From positions 1,116,001 through 1,180,000 of the forward strand of contig NZ_AP024896.1 in assembly GCF_024347055.1 (NCBI RefSeq): a stretch of 64,000 nucleotides of DNA. Reading direction: 5' to 3'. Numbering within the stretch: the stretch's first letter is position 1; each line of letters opens with the position of its first letter. Below the pieces are notes generated by a model. It did not search any database and was not told where the DNA came from. It was given only the letters and a program-made list of their open reading frames with translations. This DNA is from Vibrio porteresiae DSM 19223. Lineage in GTDB: Bacteria > Pseudomonadota > Gammaproteobacteria > Enterobacterales > Vibrionaceae. A program made the position numbers and the translations under genes. This document shows, in pieces, positions 8,667 through 16,543 of the stretch.

Positions 8667-9065
8667 CTATGCCTTCCCTTCGTTTCTGTCGGTAAAGAAC
8701 GGTGTAAAGAAATGCCCGAGCATCGCTACACTGAACGCGACCAAAACGATGATGTTGCGAAGAGCGAGTAACCGAAAGGTCAATACAAACATGATAATGG
8801 TGTAAATCACTTTGGTGTTGCGGCTCAAATTCATCAAGTCTCGCAAGCTCTCCGAAGGTTTAGACCTCGATTTAATAGAGGCTAACCCCATCCCAAATAG
8901 CGAAGGGAGAACAGCGATAACGACTCCTGTAACCGCAGACTCACCACTCAACTGCCCAGCAAACAGGAATGCCCCGATCACAAATAACACTCCTAGGGCA
9001 GCTTGAGCGAAAAGTATTCTTCGTCCAGCCAACATGATGGCTTTGCTGGTACTATTAGCTTCCAT
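8667..9065 (-). CDS. atpI: ATP synthase accessory protein I
   Basis: This small membrane protein precedes the structural atp genes and in other bacteria helps c-ring assembly or Mg/Ca supply to the enzyme. The 132 residues contain four hydrophobic segments (about 14-32, 40-58, 85-100 and 103-121). Sequence is poorly conserved in the family, so the call rests mainly on size, topology and position as first gene of the operon. The start at 9065 has AGGTGA upstream. Confidence 0.9.
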   Translation of the reverse strand: MEANSTSKAIMLAGRRILFAQAALGVLFVIGAFLFAGQLSGESAVTGVVIAVLPSLFGMGLASIKSRSKPSESLRDLMNLSRNTKVIYTIIMFVLTFRLLALRNIIVLVAFSVAMLGHFFTPFFTDRNEGKA

Positions 9066-9493
9066 AAATCACCTATTAAGATCATTTGGTAATCTGATAA
9101 ATTTATTTCTGATAATTAAAATTCACAGAATCGACCAATTTACTTAATTAATATTCACTCTGATAAATAAACTAAACCAAAATATATTTCTTCTGATAAA
9201 TAAAATTCACAGAATAAACAATCACGAGGAAATCATCCGTTATTCCCTGACGGAAAAAATATACACCGATAAATTCCAAAAACATAAGCCCTAAAACATG
9301 AAAATTATCATTCCATTTTTGAAAGTCAATTTTGTTTGTTTTTTTCATTTTTGCCGTATATTTTAAAAGGCAAGTTTGTAACAGCATTGCAGACCAGACT
9401 CAGTAATAATTAGCTTATCTCCTGATTATTTAGAGTTGTTGGCGTAAATATAGCGCCTCAATAAAAGCAAATTATATTTTATTACCAGAATAT
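9066..9493. other. AT-rich region upstream of the atp operon
   Basis: This gap holds the minus-strand promoter region of atpI and, on the plus strand, the body of a possible small RNA (see 9363-9528). It is very AT-rich and has repeated TCTGATAA words. A 71-codon minus-strand frame at 9172-9387 has no ribosome site or recognisable protein and I do not call it. Confidence 0.6.
9107..9215. repeat. Duplicated 25-bp motif upstream of atpI
   Basis: Two copies, 9107-9131 and 9191-9215, match at 24 of 25 positions; each starts TTCTGATAA and ends AAATTCACAGAAT. Their starts are 84 bp (about eight helical turns) apart. Shorter TCTGATAAAT words occur near 9093 and 9160. The location suggests paired regulator sites for the atp promoter, but the regulator is unknown. 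Confidence 0.5.
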
Positions 9494-9528
9494 CACTCTA
9501 AGCGCCTTTTGCTTAGAGTGTTTTTTTT
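9363..9528 (+). ncRNA. Candidate small RNA ending at an orphan terminator
   Basis: A strong plus-strand terminator (9494-9528) has no plus-strand gene upstream within this window; everything from 2217 to 9065 is on the minus strand. A transcript starting near a TATATT (-10-like, 9357-9362) would be about 160 nt. The 8-U tail is the kind bound by Hfq. The 5' end is a guess because no good -35 box is seen, and I recognise no known sRNA in it. Confidence 0.4.
9494..9528 (+). terminator. Strong rho-independent terminator (orphan)
   Basis: A perfect 10-bp stem CACTCTAAGC / GCTTAGAGTG with a 7-base loop is followed by eight T on the plus strand. The other strand has no T-run after the stem, so direction is clear. 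Confidence 0.85.
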
Positions 9529-9542
9529 GCCTAAAATTTGGC

Positions 9543-9577
9543 AAAAAAAAATCCCCGCTATATTTACTAGCAGGGAT
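9543..9577 (-). terminator. Terminator of the carbonic anhydrase gene
   Basis: On the minus strand an 8-bp stem (ATCCCTGC / GCGGGGAT, one G-T pair) is followed by eight T, about 30 bp beyond the gene's stop codon. Confidence 0.8.
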
Positions 9578-9606
9578 GGTTAATATTGGGTTAAATTTTA
9601 AATTAT

Positions 9607-10326
9607 TTATTCTTTATCTAAAACCATTCGCGCATTATACGACTGAATTGGTCGGTTATTATTCCCCATCATTTTATTCCAGGTTACTTTCTGTTCATCA
9701 GAGATCATTTTAGATTCTTTGAGTACTATCCAGCGCACCCCTTCACTGCATGGTGGCGTGGTTAAGGAACCGTTAAAGCGGTAGTAATTCTCTGTGCTTG
9801 GTAACAGTGAAGCAACCGGTAATGACTCATTGATAGCGACCGTGTTGCCCTTGGTTGGTAAGGTTTTCCCTAGGGTGGTTAACGGAGCATTAACCTCTCC
9901 CACTTGATACATCACCGCGATTACCGCTAAGTTACCCTGCTCATCAGCATTCACGAAATGCGCTTCTAAGGGGTATTGACGACTTTTGATAAGATTTTCG
10001 GATGGGGTGTGGAAATGAAACTGCTTGAGCGTAAAGACTTTTCCATCGATACGCACGGTGTTGTCACCAGAGACGCTCGCTTGCAGTGTGTGACCATTGT
10101 TCACTAAGTTAGTCACCGAACCTTGATAACGGACATCAACCCCTTTGAGCTTAGCTTCTGTGGTCTGTTCAATGTTGATCGGGCTTTGATTTTTACCCGT
10201 TTGGCAGGTTTGTGACACCTTACCCCAATGATCCGGACCCGATTCGCCTTGATAACTCCATTCAGAAGCGAATGTTGCACCGGAAAACAGTGCGCCCATT
10301 GCCACCACTATACTCAACTTCTTCAT
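9607..10326 (-). CDS. cah: Periplasmic alpha-type carbonic anhydrase
   Basis: The enzyme hydrates CO2 to bicarbonate. Residues 1-21 are a signal peptide ending ATFAS, so it acts in the periplasm. Zinc ligands are H104 and H106 (FHFHTPSE) and H123 (EAHFV); the fold motif NQSPINI and the C-terminal TTPPCSEGVRW are present. C41 and the Cys of TTPPC can form the disulphide typical of bacterial alpha enzymes. I start at the ATG at 10326, six bases after GAGG, rather than a TTG two codons upstream. It is a monocistronic gene with its own terminator. Length of 239 residues is normal. Confidence 0.95.
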   Translation of the reverse strand: MKKLSIVVAMGALFSGATFASEWSYQGESGPDHWGKVSQTCQTGKNQSPINIEQTTEAKLKGVDVRYQGSVTNLVNNGHTLQASVSGDNTVRIDGKVFTLKQFHFHTPSENLIKSRQYPLEAHFVNADEQGNLAVIAVMYQVGEVNAPLTTLGKTLPTKGNTVAINESLPVASLLPSTENYYRFNGSLTTPPCSEGVRWIVLKESKMISDEQKVTWNKMMGNNNRPIQSYNARMVLDKE

Positions 10327-10657
10327 ACGCAACCTCGATGTAAAATTATATTAAAATGAGTAAGTTAATGACATTTACCTGTCATCGAGTCGCATCATAA
10401 CCAAATTTTACTGTCCAGTTGAGCGGCAAAATATGATGAAATGTAACGATGAAATAGTTTCTCACACATAATACATTCACAGTAACTATATGAATTGAAT
10501 ATATAATTGATAAAAATATCGTCCTGATGGAGGCCATATTTATTTACATTTATGTTGATCTACTACAACTTCAATGCGTTTATGGCACATAAAAGAGTGA
10601 CGACAGACGATTAACCACGTAAAATTCTCAGCAGACCATCCAATAGATCAAAAAGTT
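10327..10657. other. Intergenic region between divergent genes
   Basis: AT-rich spacer holding the promoters of the carbonic anhydrase gene (minus) and the following hypothetical gene (plus). I see no RNA gene, hairpin with T-run or convincing -35/-10 pair. Confidence 0.5.
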
Positions 10658-11116
10658 ATGCAACAAGACTATCGCTTCGACTGTTTAAACAACACCAGCA
10701 AAGAAGAACTCACTGAACTTGCCATGCGCATGCTGCATCGTTTAGTGCCTGAACCCGTGGTTCGTGAAATCTTTCATTTTGAAGAACAAGAAACAGCAAC
10801 AGAAGAGCGTCAGCAAGAAGCTTACTTTGATGCTACTTTGCGTTTGCATGCTGTCGCGCTTGGCGAAATTCCGTCGCAGTTTGCTCAATCGCAAAATGCA
10901 GAACAAAACATTGAACGTATGTGTCGCCTGATTCTATGGCACTTTTATGCGATTGGTTTTCAGTTGGATCGCGTTATTCCATTAATGGCACACTGCCAAG
11001 AAATTGAACAACGCGTCTCCACTCGTCCTAATGACGCCTTGGAATGGTCAACGGCATTAACTCAACTGCTCTATCGCTATTCAGAAATGAATCAAGCTCA
11101 GGCTCAAAGCAGATAG
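10658..11116 (+). CDS. Hypothetical protein, all-helical, cytoplasmic
   Basis: A 152-residue acidic protein without signal peptide or membrane segment. It is rich in Gln and Glu and looks wholly helical (LTELAMRMLHRLVPEPVVRE; NIERMCRLILWHFYAIGFQL). I do not recognise a family. The upstream ribosome site is weak (only A-rich CAAAAAG before the ATG). It is convergent with the small HTH regulator at 11175 and divergent from the carbonic anhydrase gene. Codon use resembles the neighbours, so it is likely a genuine gene, but no function can be assigned. Confidence 0.7.
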   Translation: MQQDYRFDCLNNTSKEELTELAMRMLHRLVPEPVVREIFHFEEQETATEERQQEAYFDATLRLHAVALGEIPSQFAQSQNAEQNIERMCRLILWHFYAIGFQLDRVIPLMAHCQEIEQRVSTRPNDALEWSTALTQLLYRYSEMNQAQAQSR

Positions 11117-11155
11117 CCACAGTAGTAGCAAATAGCGTTGGTGTAGATAGTGAAA

Positions 11156-11173
11156 GCCGAGCGTTAGCTCGGC
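11156..11173. terminator. Hairpin between convergent genes
   Basis: Perfect 7-bp stem GCCGAGC / GCTCGGC with loop GTTA immediately after the stop of the HTH gene. T-runs on either side are weak (TTTCA on the minus strand), so termination strength is uncertain. Confidence 0.45.
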
Positions 11174-11174
11174 A

Positions 11175-11522
11175 TTACTTTGCTTGGTGAGTGTAATCAA
11201 TAATGACTTGATTGCCCTCAACATGAATATTTTGAATCTCTCCATCCACGCTGATTCTGCTTTGCAAATGCACCACCACATCTCCTGCTGTGTACTGACG
11301 TTTTAAGGTCGGCAACACGTTATAGGGTTCAACATGTAACTGTTGACAAAACTTGCTCACGAAATTCATGGTTAATGGCGCATTACCACGGAGCAATTGG
11401 GAAAATTCCATCTGGCTTACACCCAAGCGTTTGGTCATCTCCATCTGCGTAATTTGCATCTTGGCTTTCTGTGACATCCAAACGTTATACAGAGCGGTAC
11501 GGTCATTTTCAGTTAATTGCAT
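11175..11522 (-). CDS. Small XRE-type (Cro/C1) helix-turn-helix regulator
   Basis: A 115-residue protein whose first 70 residues form an XRE-type HTH: the recognition region reads QMEMTKRLGVSQMEFSQLLR, followed by GNAPLTMNFVSKFCQQLHVE. The C-terminal ~45 residues (GDVVVHLQSRISVDGEIQNI, then HVEGNQVIIDY) form beta strands that may bind a ligand or dimerise. It stands alone between convergent and tandem neighbours, so its targets cannot be inferred. Family assignment is good; the function is unknown. Confidence 0.82.
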   Translation of the reverse strand: MQLTENDRTALYNVWMSQKAKMQITQMEMTKRLGVSQMEFSQLLRGNAPLTMNFVSKFCQQLHVEPYNVLPTLKRQYTAGDVVVHLQSRISVDGEIQNIHVEGNQVIIDYTHQAK

Positions 11523-11701
11523 TTCATCTCCCCTAGCCTAATTCTCTGGCGAACAAAATGACAAAAAGCGATATGGGAAATGTCAGTCAGCGGTGAGTTT
11601 CTCTCTAAGATTATTACATTTGGCTGCCTGAGTATGCGATAGGTCAAAATTCGCCCAAACAGTGCAACGAAATGAGGGGGATATCGTCGATGGAAGAAGG
11701 T

Positions 11702-11725
11702 AAAAAAGCCCCAAGTGGGGCTTTT
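11702..11725 (-). terminator. Terminator after amino-acid ABC transporter genes
   Basis: Stem GCCCC / GGGGC with loop AAGT, followed on the minus strand by six T. It lies 39 bp beyond the ATPase stop and is partly bidirectional (TTTT on the plus side). Confidence 0.8.
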
Positions 11726-11763
11726 ATCAAGTGCGTTACTTAACTTTGGTGATAAGACTTAGG

Positions 11764-12516
11764 TTATAACACTTTAGCTAAGAACTGCTGCAAACGCGGA
11801 TGTGGCGCACCATCGAATACCGATTTAGGCGAGTCATCCACCAGCAAGGTGCCATCTTCCATAAAGAGGACTCGGTCTGCCACTTCACGGGCAAAACCCA
11901 TTTCGTGCGTTACGATGACCATGGTCATCCCTTCTGCGGCAAGGTCTTTGATAACGTCTAAAACCTCACCCACCATTTCAGGGTCGAGCGCCGAAGTCGG
12001 TTCATCAAAGAGCATAAGGTCCGGTTTCATGGCTAAAGCACGGGCAATGGCCACACGCTGCTGCTGACCACCAGAAAGATGCGATGGGTAGTTATTCATG
12101 CGGTCAGATAGCCCAACACGTTTAATCAAGCTCTTCGCATCTTCCTCAACGTCTTTCAAAGGGCGTTTCGCCACTTTCAAAGGCGCTAGCATCACGTTTT
12201 CCAATGCGGTTTTGTGTGGGAAGAGGTTAAAGCTTTGGAACACCATGCCCACGTTTTGGCGCAGTTGGTTAATGTCCGTCGTCTTGGCGTACATATCCAT
12301 CCCATCGATAAAGATGGTGCCGGATGAGATCTCCTCCAACTGGTTTAACGTGCGCAAGAAGGTCGACTTACCTGAACCAGAAGGTCCAATGATCACGACA
12401 ACTTCACCACGTTTGATGGTGGTTGAAACGGCTTTCAACGCATGGCAACCATTGGAGTAATATTTGTCGACATCTTTAGCAACGACAATATCGTCGCCTT
12501 TATATTGATTAGTCAC
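11764..12516 (-). CDS. Polar amino-acid ABC transporter, ATPase subunit
   Basis: The nucleotide-binding subunit powers import by the permease encoded next to it. The 250 residues contain Walker A GPSGSGKST (about 44-52), the Q-loop in GMVFQSFNLFPHKT, signature LSGGQQQRVAIARALA, Walker B LMLFDEPTSALDPE and the switch His in IVTHEMGFA. It is of the GlnQ/HisP/ArtP group. Translation starts with GTG at 12516, overlapping the permease stop by 8 bp, so the two genes are translationally coupled. It is the last gene of the operon (binding protein, permease, ATPase). Confidence 0.93.
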   Translation of the reverse strand: MTNQYKGDDIVVAKDVDKYYSNGCHALKAVSTTIKRGEVVVIIGPSGSGKSTFLRTLNQLEEISSGTIFIDGMDMYAKTTDINQLRQNVGMVFQSFNLFPHKTALENVMLAPLKVAKRPLKDVEEDAKSLIKRVGLSDRMNNYPSHLSGGQQQRVAIARALAMKPDLMLFDEPTSALDPEMVGEVLDVIKDLAAEGMTMVIVTHEMGFAREVADRVLFMEDGTLLVDDSPKSVFDGAPHPRLQQFLAKVL

Positions 12517-13453
12517 TGGCTGACAACCTCTTCTCTAAACGTTGGATAGCCCAAGACAGGCTGCCTGTTACTACTAAATACAGTGCTGCAACGGTAAACC
12601 ACACTTCAAACGGTGCAAAGCTGCCACTCACCACTTCACGACCCGCTTTGGTCAAATCGGTGATGGAAATAACAGAGACCAATGAAGAGTCTTTAATTAA
12701 GTTAATGAACTGACCCGCCAGTGGTGGCAAGGTTTTCTTCATCGCTTGCGGCAAAATGATGTACAACATCGCCTGAGCGTAGTTCATCCCTAGCGAACGC
12801 GCAGCTTCCATCTGTCCATTTGGAATAGCTTGAATACCTGCACGCACAATTTCAGCAACGTACGCGCCAGTAAACACAGACAGTGCTACTACCCCAGCGG
12901 TAAAGCGGTCAAAATCCATTACCGTCCCGATAAAGAAATAGACGATAAAAATTTGTACCAGCAGTGGTGTTCCGCGAATCAACTCAACATAAGTGAGGGC
13001 AAAATCTCGCGCGGTATGGTTCTTCGCCACACGCATTAAACCAAAGACTAGACCGAGTAACACGGCAAAAACGAGCGAAATAAACGATATTTTAATCGTG
13101 ACCCATAGCCCTGTTGCTATCGGACCGAATTTCCATTGACTGAGCTGCGCTATGGTATCACCCTGAAATACGATATCACCGTCGCTAACCATCAAATTGC
13201 TATATTTTTTAATGACCTGTGGTTTGTCTGACTGGTCGAGCTGGATAACCAACTGTTTATCCTTGATGACCGCTGTGCCATCACCTTCTGCGCGAATATC
13301 TTGCATATCGGTGTTAATCACATATGGCCAAAGTCTGTCCCAGTGCCAATTGTAATTGATGCTCTTACCTGCGCCATAAATAGCGCCAATGAACATAATC
13401 ATGATCAGGACATAAATTCCATGTCCAACCCAACGTGAGGATTTTGACTGCAT
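12509..13453 (-). CDS. Polar amino-acid ABC transporter, permease with periplasmic insert
   Basis: A single permease of the HisM/GlnP family. After one membrane helix (about 11-30) there is an unusual ~80-residue, beta-rich stretch (about 31-110, DMQDIRAEGDGTAVIKDKQL onward) predicted to face the periplasm. The standard five-helix core follows, with the coupling loop EAARSLGMNYAQAMLYIILPQ. I take the ATG at 13453; a GTG one codon upstream is also possible. Classic members have about 220-240 residues, so the N-terminal insert is a distinguishing feature. As the only permease in the operon it probably works as a homodimer. Confidence 0.9.
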   Translation of the reverse strand: MQSKSSRWVGHGIYVLIMIMFIGAIYGAGKSINYNWHWDRLWPYVINTDMQDIRAEGDGTAVIKDKQLVIQLDQSDKPQVIKKYSNLMVSDGDIVFQGDTIAQLSQWKFGPIATGLWVTIKISFISLVFAVLLGLVFGLMRVAKNHTARDFALTYVELIRGTPLLVQIFIVYFFIGTVMDFDRFTAGVVALSVFTGAYVAEIVRAGIQAIPNGQMEAARSLGMNYAQAMLYIILPQAMKKTLPPLAGQFINLIKDSSLVSVISITDLTKAGREVVSGSFAPFEVWFTVAALYLVVTGSLSWAIQRLEKRLSASD

Positions 13454-13486
13454 CACTCTGTTCTCTTTCTTATTTTGGGTAAAATT

Positions 13487-13506
13487 AGGGCAAGCTCGCT
13501 TGCCCT
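13487..13506 (-). terminator. Intercistronic hairpin between binding-protein and permease genes
   Basis: Perfect 8-bp stem AGGGCAAG / CTTGCCCT with loop CTCG in the 70-bp gap after the binding-protein stop. The minus-strand T-run is short (TTTTA). Such hairpins often give more mRNA for the binding protein than for the membrane genes. Confidence 0.55.
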
Positions 13507-13526
13507 AGTGATGATAGCTAAAGTCC

Positions 13527-14336
13527 TTATTGGACGTCTTTCAACCAACTGTCGGATTTAAACCATTTGTCGTATAGACGTTCGTAAGTACCGTCACCTT
13601 GAATTTGACGTAGATAGTTATTCAAGAAGTTAAGGAAGTTAGGATCGTCTTGACGAATCGCCCAACCCAGAGGTTCATAAGTAAACGGCTTACTTAAGTG
13701 TTCGATTTGACCTTTGTGTTGCGCAGCATAGATGGCGTTATAAGGGAAGTCGTAGATGAAAGCATCCGCTTTACCGTTTGTCACCTGTAGCACAGAGTCT
13801 ACTTCAGTGTCATATAGGTCTAACTTAGCTTTGGGCAGGTATTTCTTAGTCGCTTCAGCACCAGTAGTACCCAGTTTTGTTGCGACGGTGTATTTAGGAT
13901 CGTTTAAGTCTTTGTAGCTCTTAATTTTGCCTTCCAGTTTTTTCGACAAAATGATCGATTGACCGATGACAATATAAGGCTGAGCAAAGTTCACTTTAAG
14001 GTTACGTTCAGGCGTGATAGTCATCCCCGCCATGATGATGTCACATTTACCCGTTTGCAGCGCTGGAATGATACCATCCCAAGCGGTGTTCACAGGCTCA
14101 TATTTCACACCAATAGAACGTGCCATGTGTTTAGCCAAATCGATATCAAAACCAATAAAACGACCGTCTTTTGATTTCATTTCGAACGGCATATAACCCG
14201 CATCAAAACAGACTTTCAGTTCACCTGCATTCAACACGCTTTCAAGTGTTGAGGTGGCAGCTGAAGCTTGAGTTGCACTTAATGCAGTACAGGCAAAAAC
14301 CAGACTCGCTACAGTCGACTTAACAAACTTTTTCAT
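13527..14336 (-). CDS. Polar amino-acid ABC transporter, periplasmic binding protein
   Basis: A family-3 extracellular solute-binding protein of 269 residues. Residues 1-26 are a signal peptide (cleavage near ATQASA-AT). The mature protein starts with the family pattern LKVCFDAGYMPFEMKSKDGR, then GFDIDLAKHMARSIG and WDGIIPALQTGKCDIIMAGM. No lipobox is present, so it is free in the periplasm. Ligand cannot be named from sequence; the PLP enzyme of Cys/Met metabolism next to it makes a sulphur amino acid possible. It is the first gene of the transporter operon. Confidence 0.93.
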   Translation of the reverse strand: MKKFVKSTVASLVFACTALSATQASAATSTLESVLNAGELKVCFDAGYMPFEMKSKDGRFIGFDIDLAKHMARSIGVKYEPVNTAWDGIIPALQTGKCDIIMAGMTITPERNLKVNFAQPYIVIGQSIILSKKLEGKIKSYKDLNDPKYTVATKLGTTGAEATKKYLPKAKLDLYDTEVDSVLQVTNGKADAFIYDFPYNAIYAAQHKGQIEHLSKPFTYEPLGWAIRQDDPNFLNFLNNYLRQIQGDGTYERLYDKWFKSDSWLKDVQ

Positions 14337-14407
14337 ATTATCCCTTATTTATTTTGTTATGCATTTTATTGCTATCGTTCTTCCTATCACGAAACGCGAT
14401 GGAATGA

Positions 14408-14427
14408 CGTTTATCAAGCGATAAACG
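14408..14427. promoter_or_regulatory. Inverted repeat upstream of the binding-protein gene
   Basis: Perfect 8-bp inverted repeat CGTTTATC / GATAAACG with a 4-base spacer, about 75 bp upstream of the start at 14336. It may be an operator for the transporter; there is no T-run to suggest a terminator. The bound protein is unknown. Confidence 0.35.
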
Positions 14428-14537
14428 CCAGACACAGGCGCACTACAGATAATGCGCGAATTTATCATCGTTTTTCAACACTTTGTTTGCATTAGTTTTC
14501 TAATTGTAGAGGAACATATGCATGTAAACACTTAAAA

Positions 14538-15749
14538 CTAGCGCAATAAATGTTCAAGTTCTCGCAGTAAATCTTCCGTTGCTTCTAAACCAATCGAGAG
14601 GCGTATTACCCCATCGCCAGCAAAAGAACGAAATGCAGCCCGCTTTTCAGCAGTGAAATGATAAGTGGATTGGTCTAACTCATCGGTTTTCATCGCCACG
14701 GCTAAGCTACGTTGATGTCCAATTGAGAACGCGTAGTAGAAAACGTGTGATTCTTGAGCAAAACGCTGTTGAATCAAATCTATGTCATCTACTTGGAATG
14801 CAATTATGCCGCCAAAAAGTGCCATCTGTTGCTGTGCAAGTGCAAATTGGTGATGTGACGCAAGCCCTGGATATAAAACGCGCAATACGCGTGGCTGTTT
14901 TTCCAACCAGTTAGCTATCTCATGTGCGCTGCTGCACAGGGTCTTCATGCGCGGATAAAGGGTCTCCATTCCGCGCATAATCAGCCAAGCGCTTTGGGCA
15001 GAAAGCGTCGCCCCAAGATAGACGCCAGCCCTTGAGCGGATTTGGTTTAACAGTGATCTGCTGCCCAAAATTGCCCCACCTAAAACATCACCATGACCAT
15101 TAATAAACTTGGTCAGCGAGTGCACAACAATATCGGCTCCAAAACTCAACGGCTTAGTGATCACTGGCGTAGAAAAGGTCGCATCGACACTTAATAACGT
15201 GCCACTGGTTTTTAAGCCATTAGCGAGCGAACGGATGTCGGTTAAGGTCAATAATGGGTTACTTGGGGTTTCGATATGCACCAATTTGGTGTTTTTTTGC
15301 AGTGCGTTGAGCACTTGGGTTATGTCACTGGTATCGACTGCAGTCACTTCTACCCCATAATCAGGCAAAACTTGTGTTGCAAATTCATACACCCCGGCGT
15401 AGCAAACATCGCTAATAATAAGATGATCGCCGTGCTTAAGTAGCGATAAAAACAATCCAGAGATCGCCGCCATACCTGTCGCCGTCGCTAAGCACGCTTC
15501 AGCCCCTTCTAAATGTGCTAAACGCTGCTCGAGTTGATCTACCGTAGGGTTGCTCCACCCAGCATAAAGGTAGGGAGCTTCGGACAAGTCTTCTAATCCT
15601 TGTGCAGAAAAGGCCCCTTGCTGTGGGTCAAAGCAGTGATTGACCGACATCACCATCGAAGGGGATATGGCTTGAGTTGCCAACTCAGGGTCAACAAAGG
15701 CGCGAACCACTGCCGTTTCTGGCGCGTAACGATAGGAATTGTCTGACAT
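14538..15749 (-). CDS. Cys/Met-metabolism PLP enzyme (methionine gamma-lyase-like)
   Basis: A 403-residue fold-type-I PLP enzyme of the cystathionine gamma-synthase/lyase and methionine gamma-lyase family. The PLP lysine is K214 in VVHSLTKFINGHGD, with SVDATFSTP before it and ATATGMAAISG as the phosphate-binding loop. Substrate cannot be fixed from motifs. The divergent Lrp-type regulator mirrors the mdeR-mdeA pair of Pseudomonas putida, so a methionine or other sulphur amino-acid lyase is my preferred reading; cystathionine gamma-synthase activity is the alternative. It is followed about 200 bp later by an amino-acid transporter operon on the same strand. A GAGGACAAGAG site precedes the ATG. 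Confidence 0.85.
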   Translation of the reverse strand: MSDNSYRYAPETAVVRAFVDPELATQAISPSMVMSVNHCFDPQQGAFSAQGLEDLSEAPYLYAGWSNPTVDQLEQRLAHLEGAEACLATATGMAAISGLFLSLLKHGDHLIISDVCYAGVYEFATQVLPDYGVEVTAVDTSDITQVLNALQKNTKLVHIETPSNPLLTLTDIRSLANGLKTSGTLLSVDATFSTPVITKPLSFGADIVVHSLTKFINGHGDVLGGAILGSRSLLNQIRSRAGVYLGATLSAQSAWLIMRGMETLYPRMKTLCSSAHEIANWLEKQPRVLRVLYPGLASHHQFALAQQQMALFGGIIAFQVDDIDLIQQRFAQESHVFYYAFSIGHQRSLAVAMKTDELDQSTYHFTAEKRAAFRSFAGDGVIRLSIGLEATEDLLRELEHLLR

Positions 15750-15947
15750 CTCTTGTCCTCAACAAAAAAGCTTAGTATGTTCAGCGTCTAGTGTGCGTTA
15801 ACCGCTAACACGAAACTCTGCAACCTGCCCTCAAGTGTTGCCTATTTTGCAGCGTTTCACCCGTTTCAGTGCATAAAATCCAGCGTCGCACCAAATTGAT
15901 ACGTTATTCCCCATAATGGGGCTAAGTAGTGAGAAGAAAAGAAACTT

Positions 15948-16415
15948 ATGACTCCATTGGATGCTTTTGATCGCCATATTTTGGCTTTGCTCCAAAAAAA
16001 TTGCCGTCTCTCCAGTGAATCGATCGCTGAACAAGTAGGACTTTCCCCGTCGGCAGTACAAAGACGCATTAAACGGCTGCGTGACGAAGGAGTCATCGAA
16101 CAAGAAGTCGCCATCGTTGCTCAAGAGGCCAGTGTCCACCCTATGTCATTTCTCGCCAGTATTGAAATAGAGCGAGATAACTACACAGTGTTAAAAGAGC
16201 TGACGCAATGGGCCCGTACACATGCTTGCGTACAGCAGCTCTTTTACGTGACAGGCAATATTGATGTGATGCTCGTGGTTTCTGCAAGCACAACCAAAGA
16301 GTACGATGGCTTTATTGAAGGTTTGATGAGTCAGTTTCCACAAATTAAGCGCGTGACCACCAATGTGGTTATCGATCAACCTATCAAGAGTTTACGCATT
16401 CCAACACGTGAGTAA
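15948..16415 (+). CDS. Lrp/AsnC-family transcriptional regulator
   Basis: The 155 residues have an N-terminal winged HTH (DAFDRHILALLQKNCRLSSE, recognition helix in LSPSAVQRRIKRLRDEGVI) and a C-terminal RAM ligand-binding domain (about 70-150, with VTGNIDVMLVV and IKRVTTNVVID). Such proteins sense amino acids as octamers. It is divergent from the PLP enzyme across a 198-bp gap, which implies it controls that gene in response to a sulphur or other amino acid. The best-known parallel is MdeR, activator of methionine gamma-lyase in Pseudomonas. The ribosome site is GAAAAG. Confidence 0.92.
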   Translation: MTPLDAFDRHILALLQKNCRLSSESIAEQVGLSPSAVQRRIKRLRDEGVIEQEVAIVAQEASVHPMSFLASIEIERDNYTVLKELTQWARTHACVQQLFYVTGNIDVMLVVSASTTKEYDGFIEGLMSQFPQIKRVTTNVVIDQPIKSLRIPTRE

Positions 16416-16512
16416 TATTGGTATGTGTTGGACATGCTATAATATTAAATATTATTATAATTCAGTGTATTACGATTAAAAACTTGGCTCCTGAGCATGA
16501 TCCCCCCTCTAA

Positions 16513-16538
16513 CTCCCCCCTTAAAAACAAGGGGGGAG
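16513..16538. repeat. C-run/G-run palindrome
   Basis: A perfect 10-bp stem, CTCCCCCCTT / AAGGGGGGAG, with loop AAAAAC. A related TCCCCCCTCTAA lies just before it. No T-run follows, so it is not a normal terminator. Similar G-run hairpins are, from memory, dispersed in Vibrio intergenic DNA. Confidence 0.55.
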
Positions 16539-16543
16539 AACCT

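Noticed and set aside
9172..9387. A 71-codon minus-strand frame upstream of atpI
   Set aside because: AT-rich composition artefact with no ribosome site, no recognisable protein features, and overlap with the duplicated motif region.
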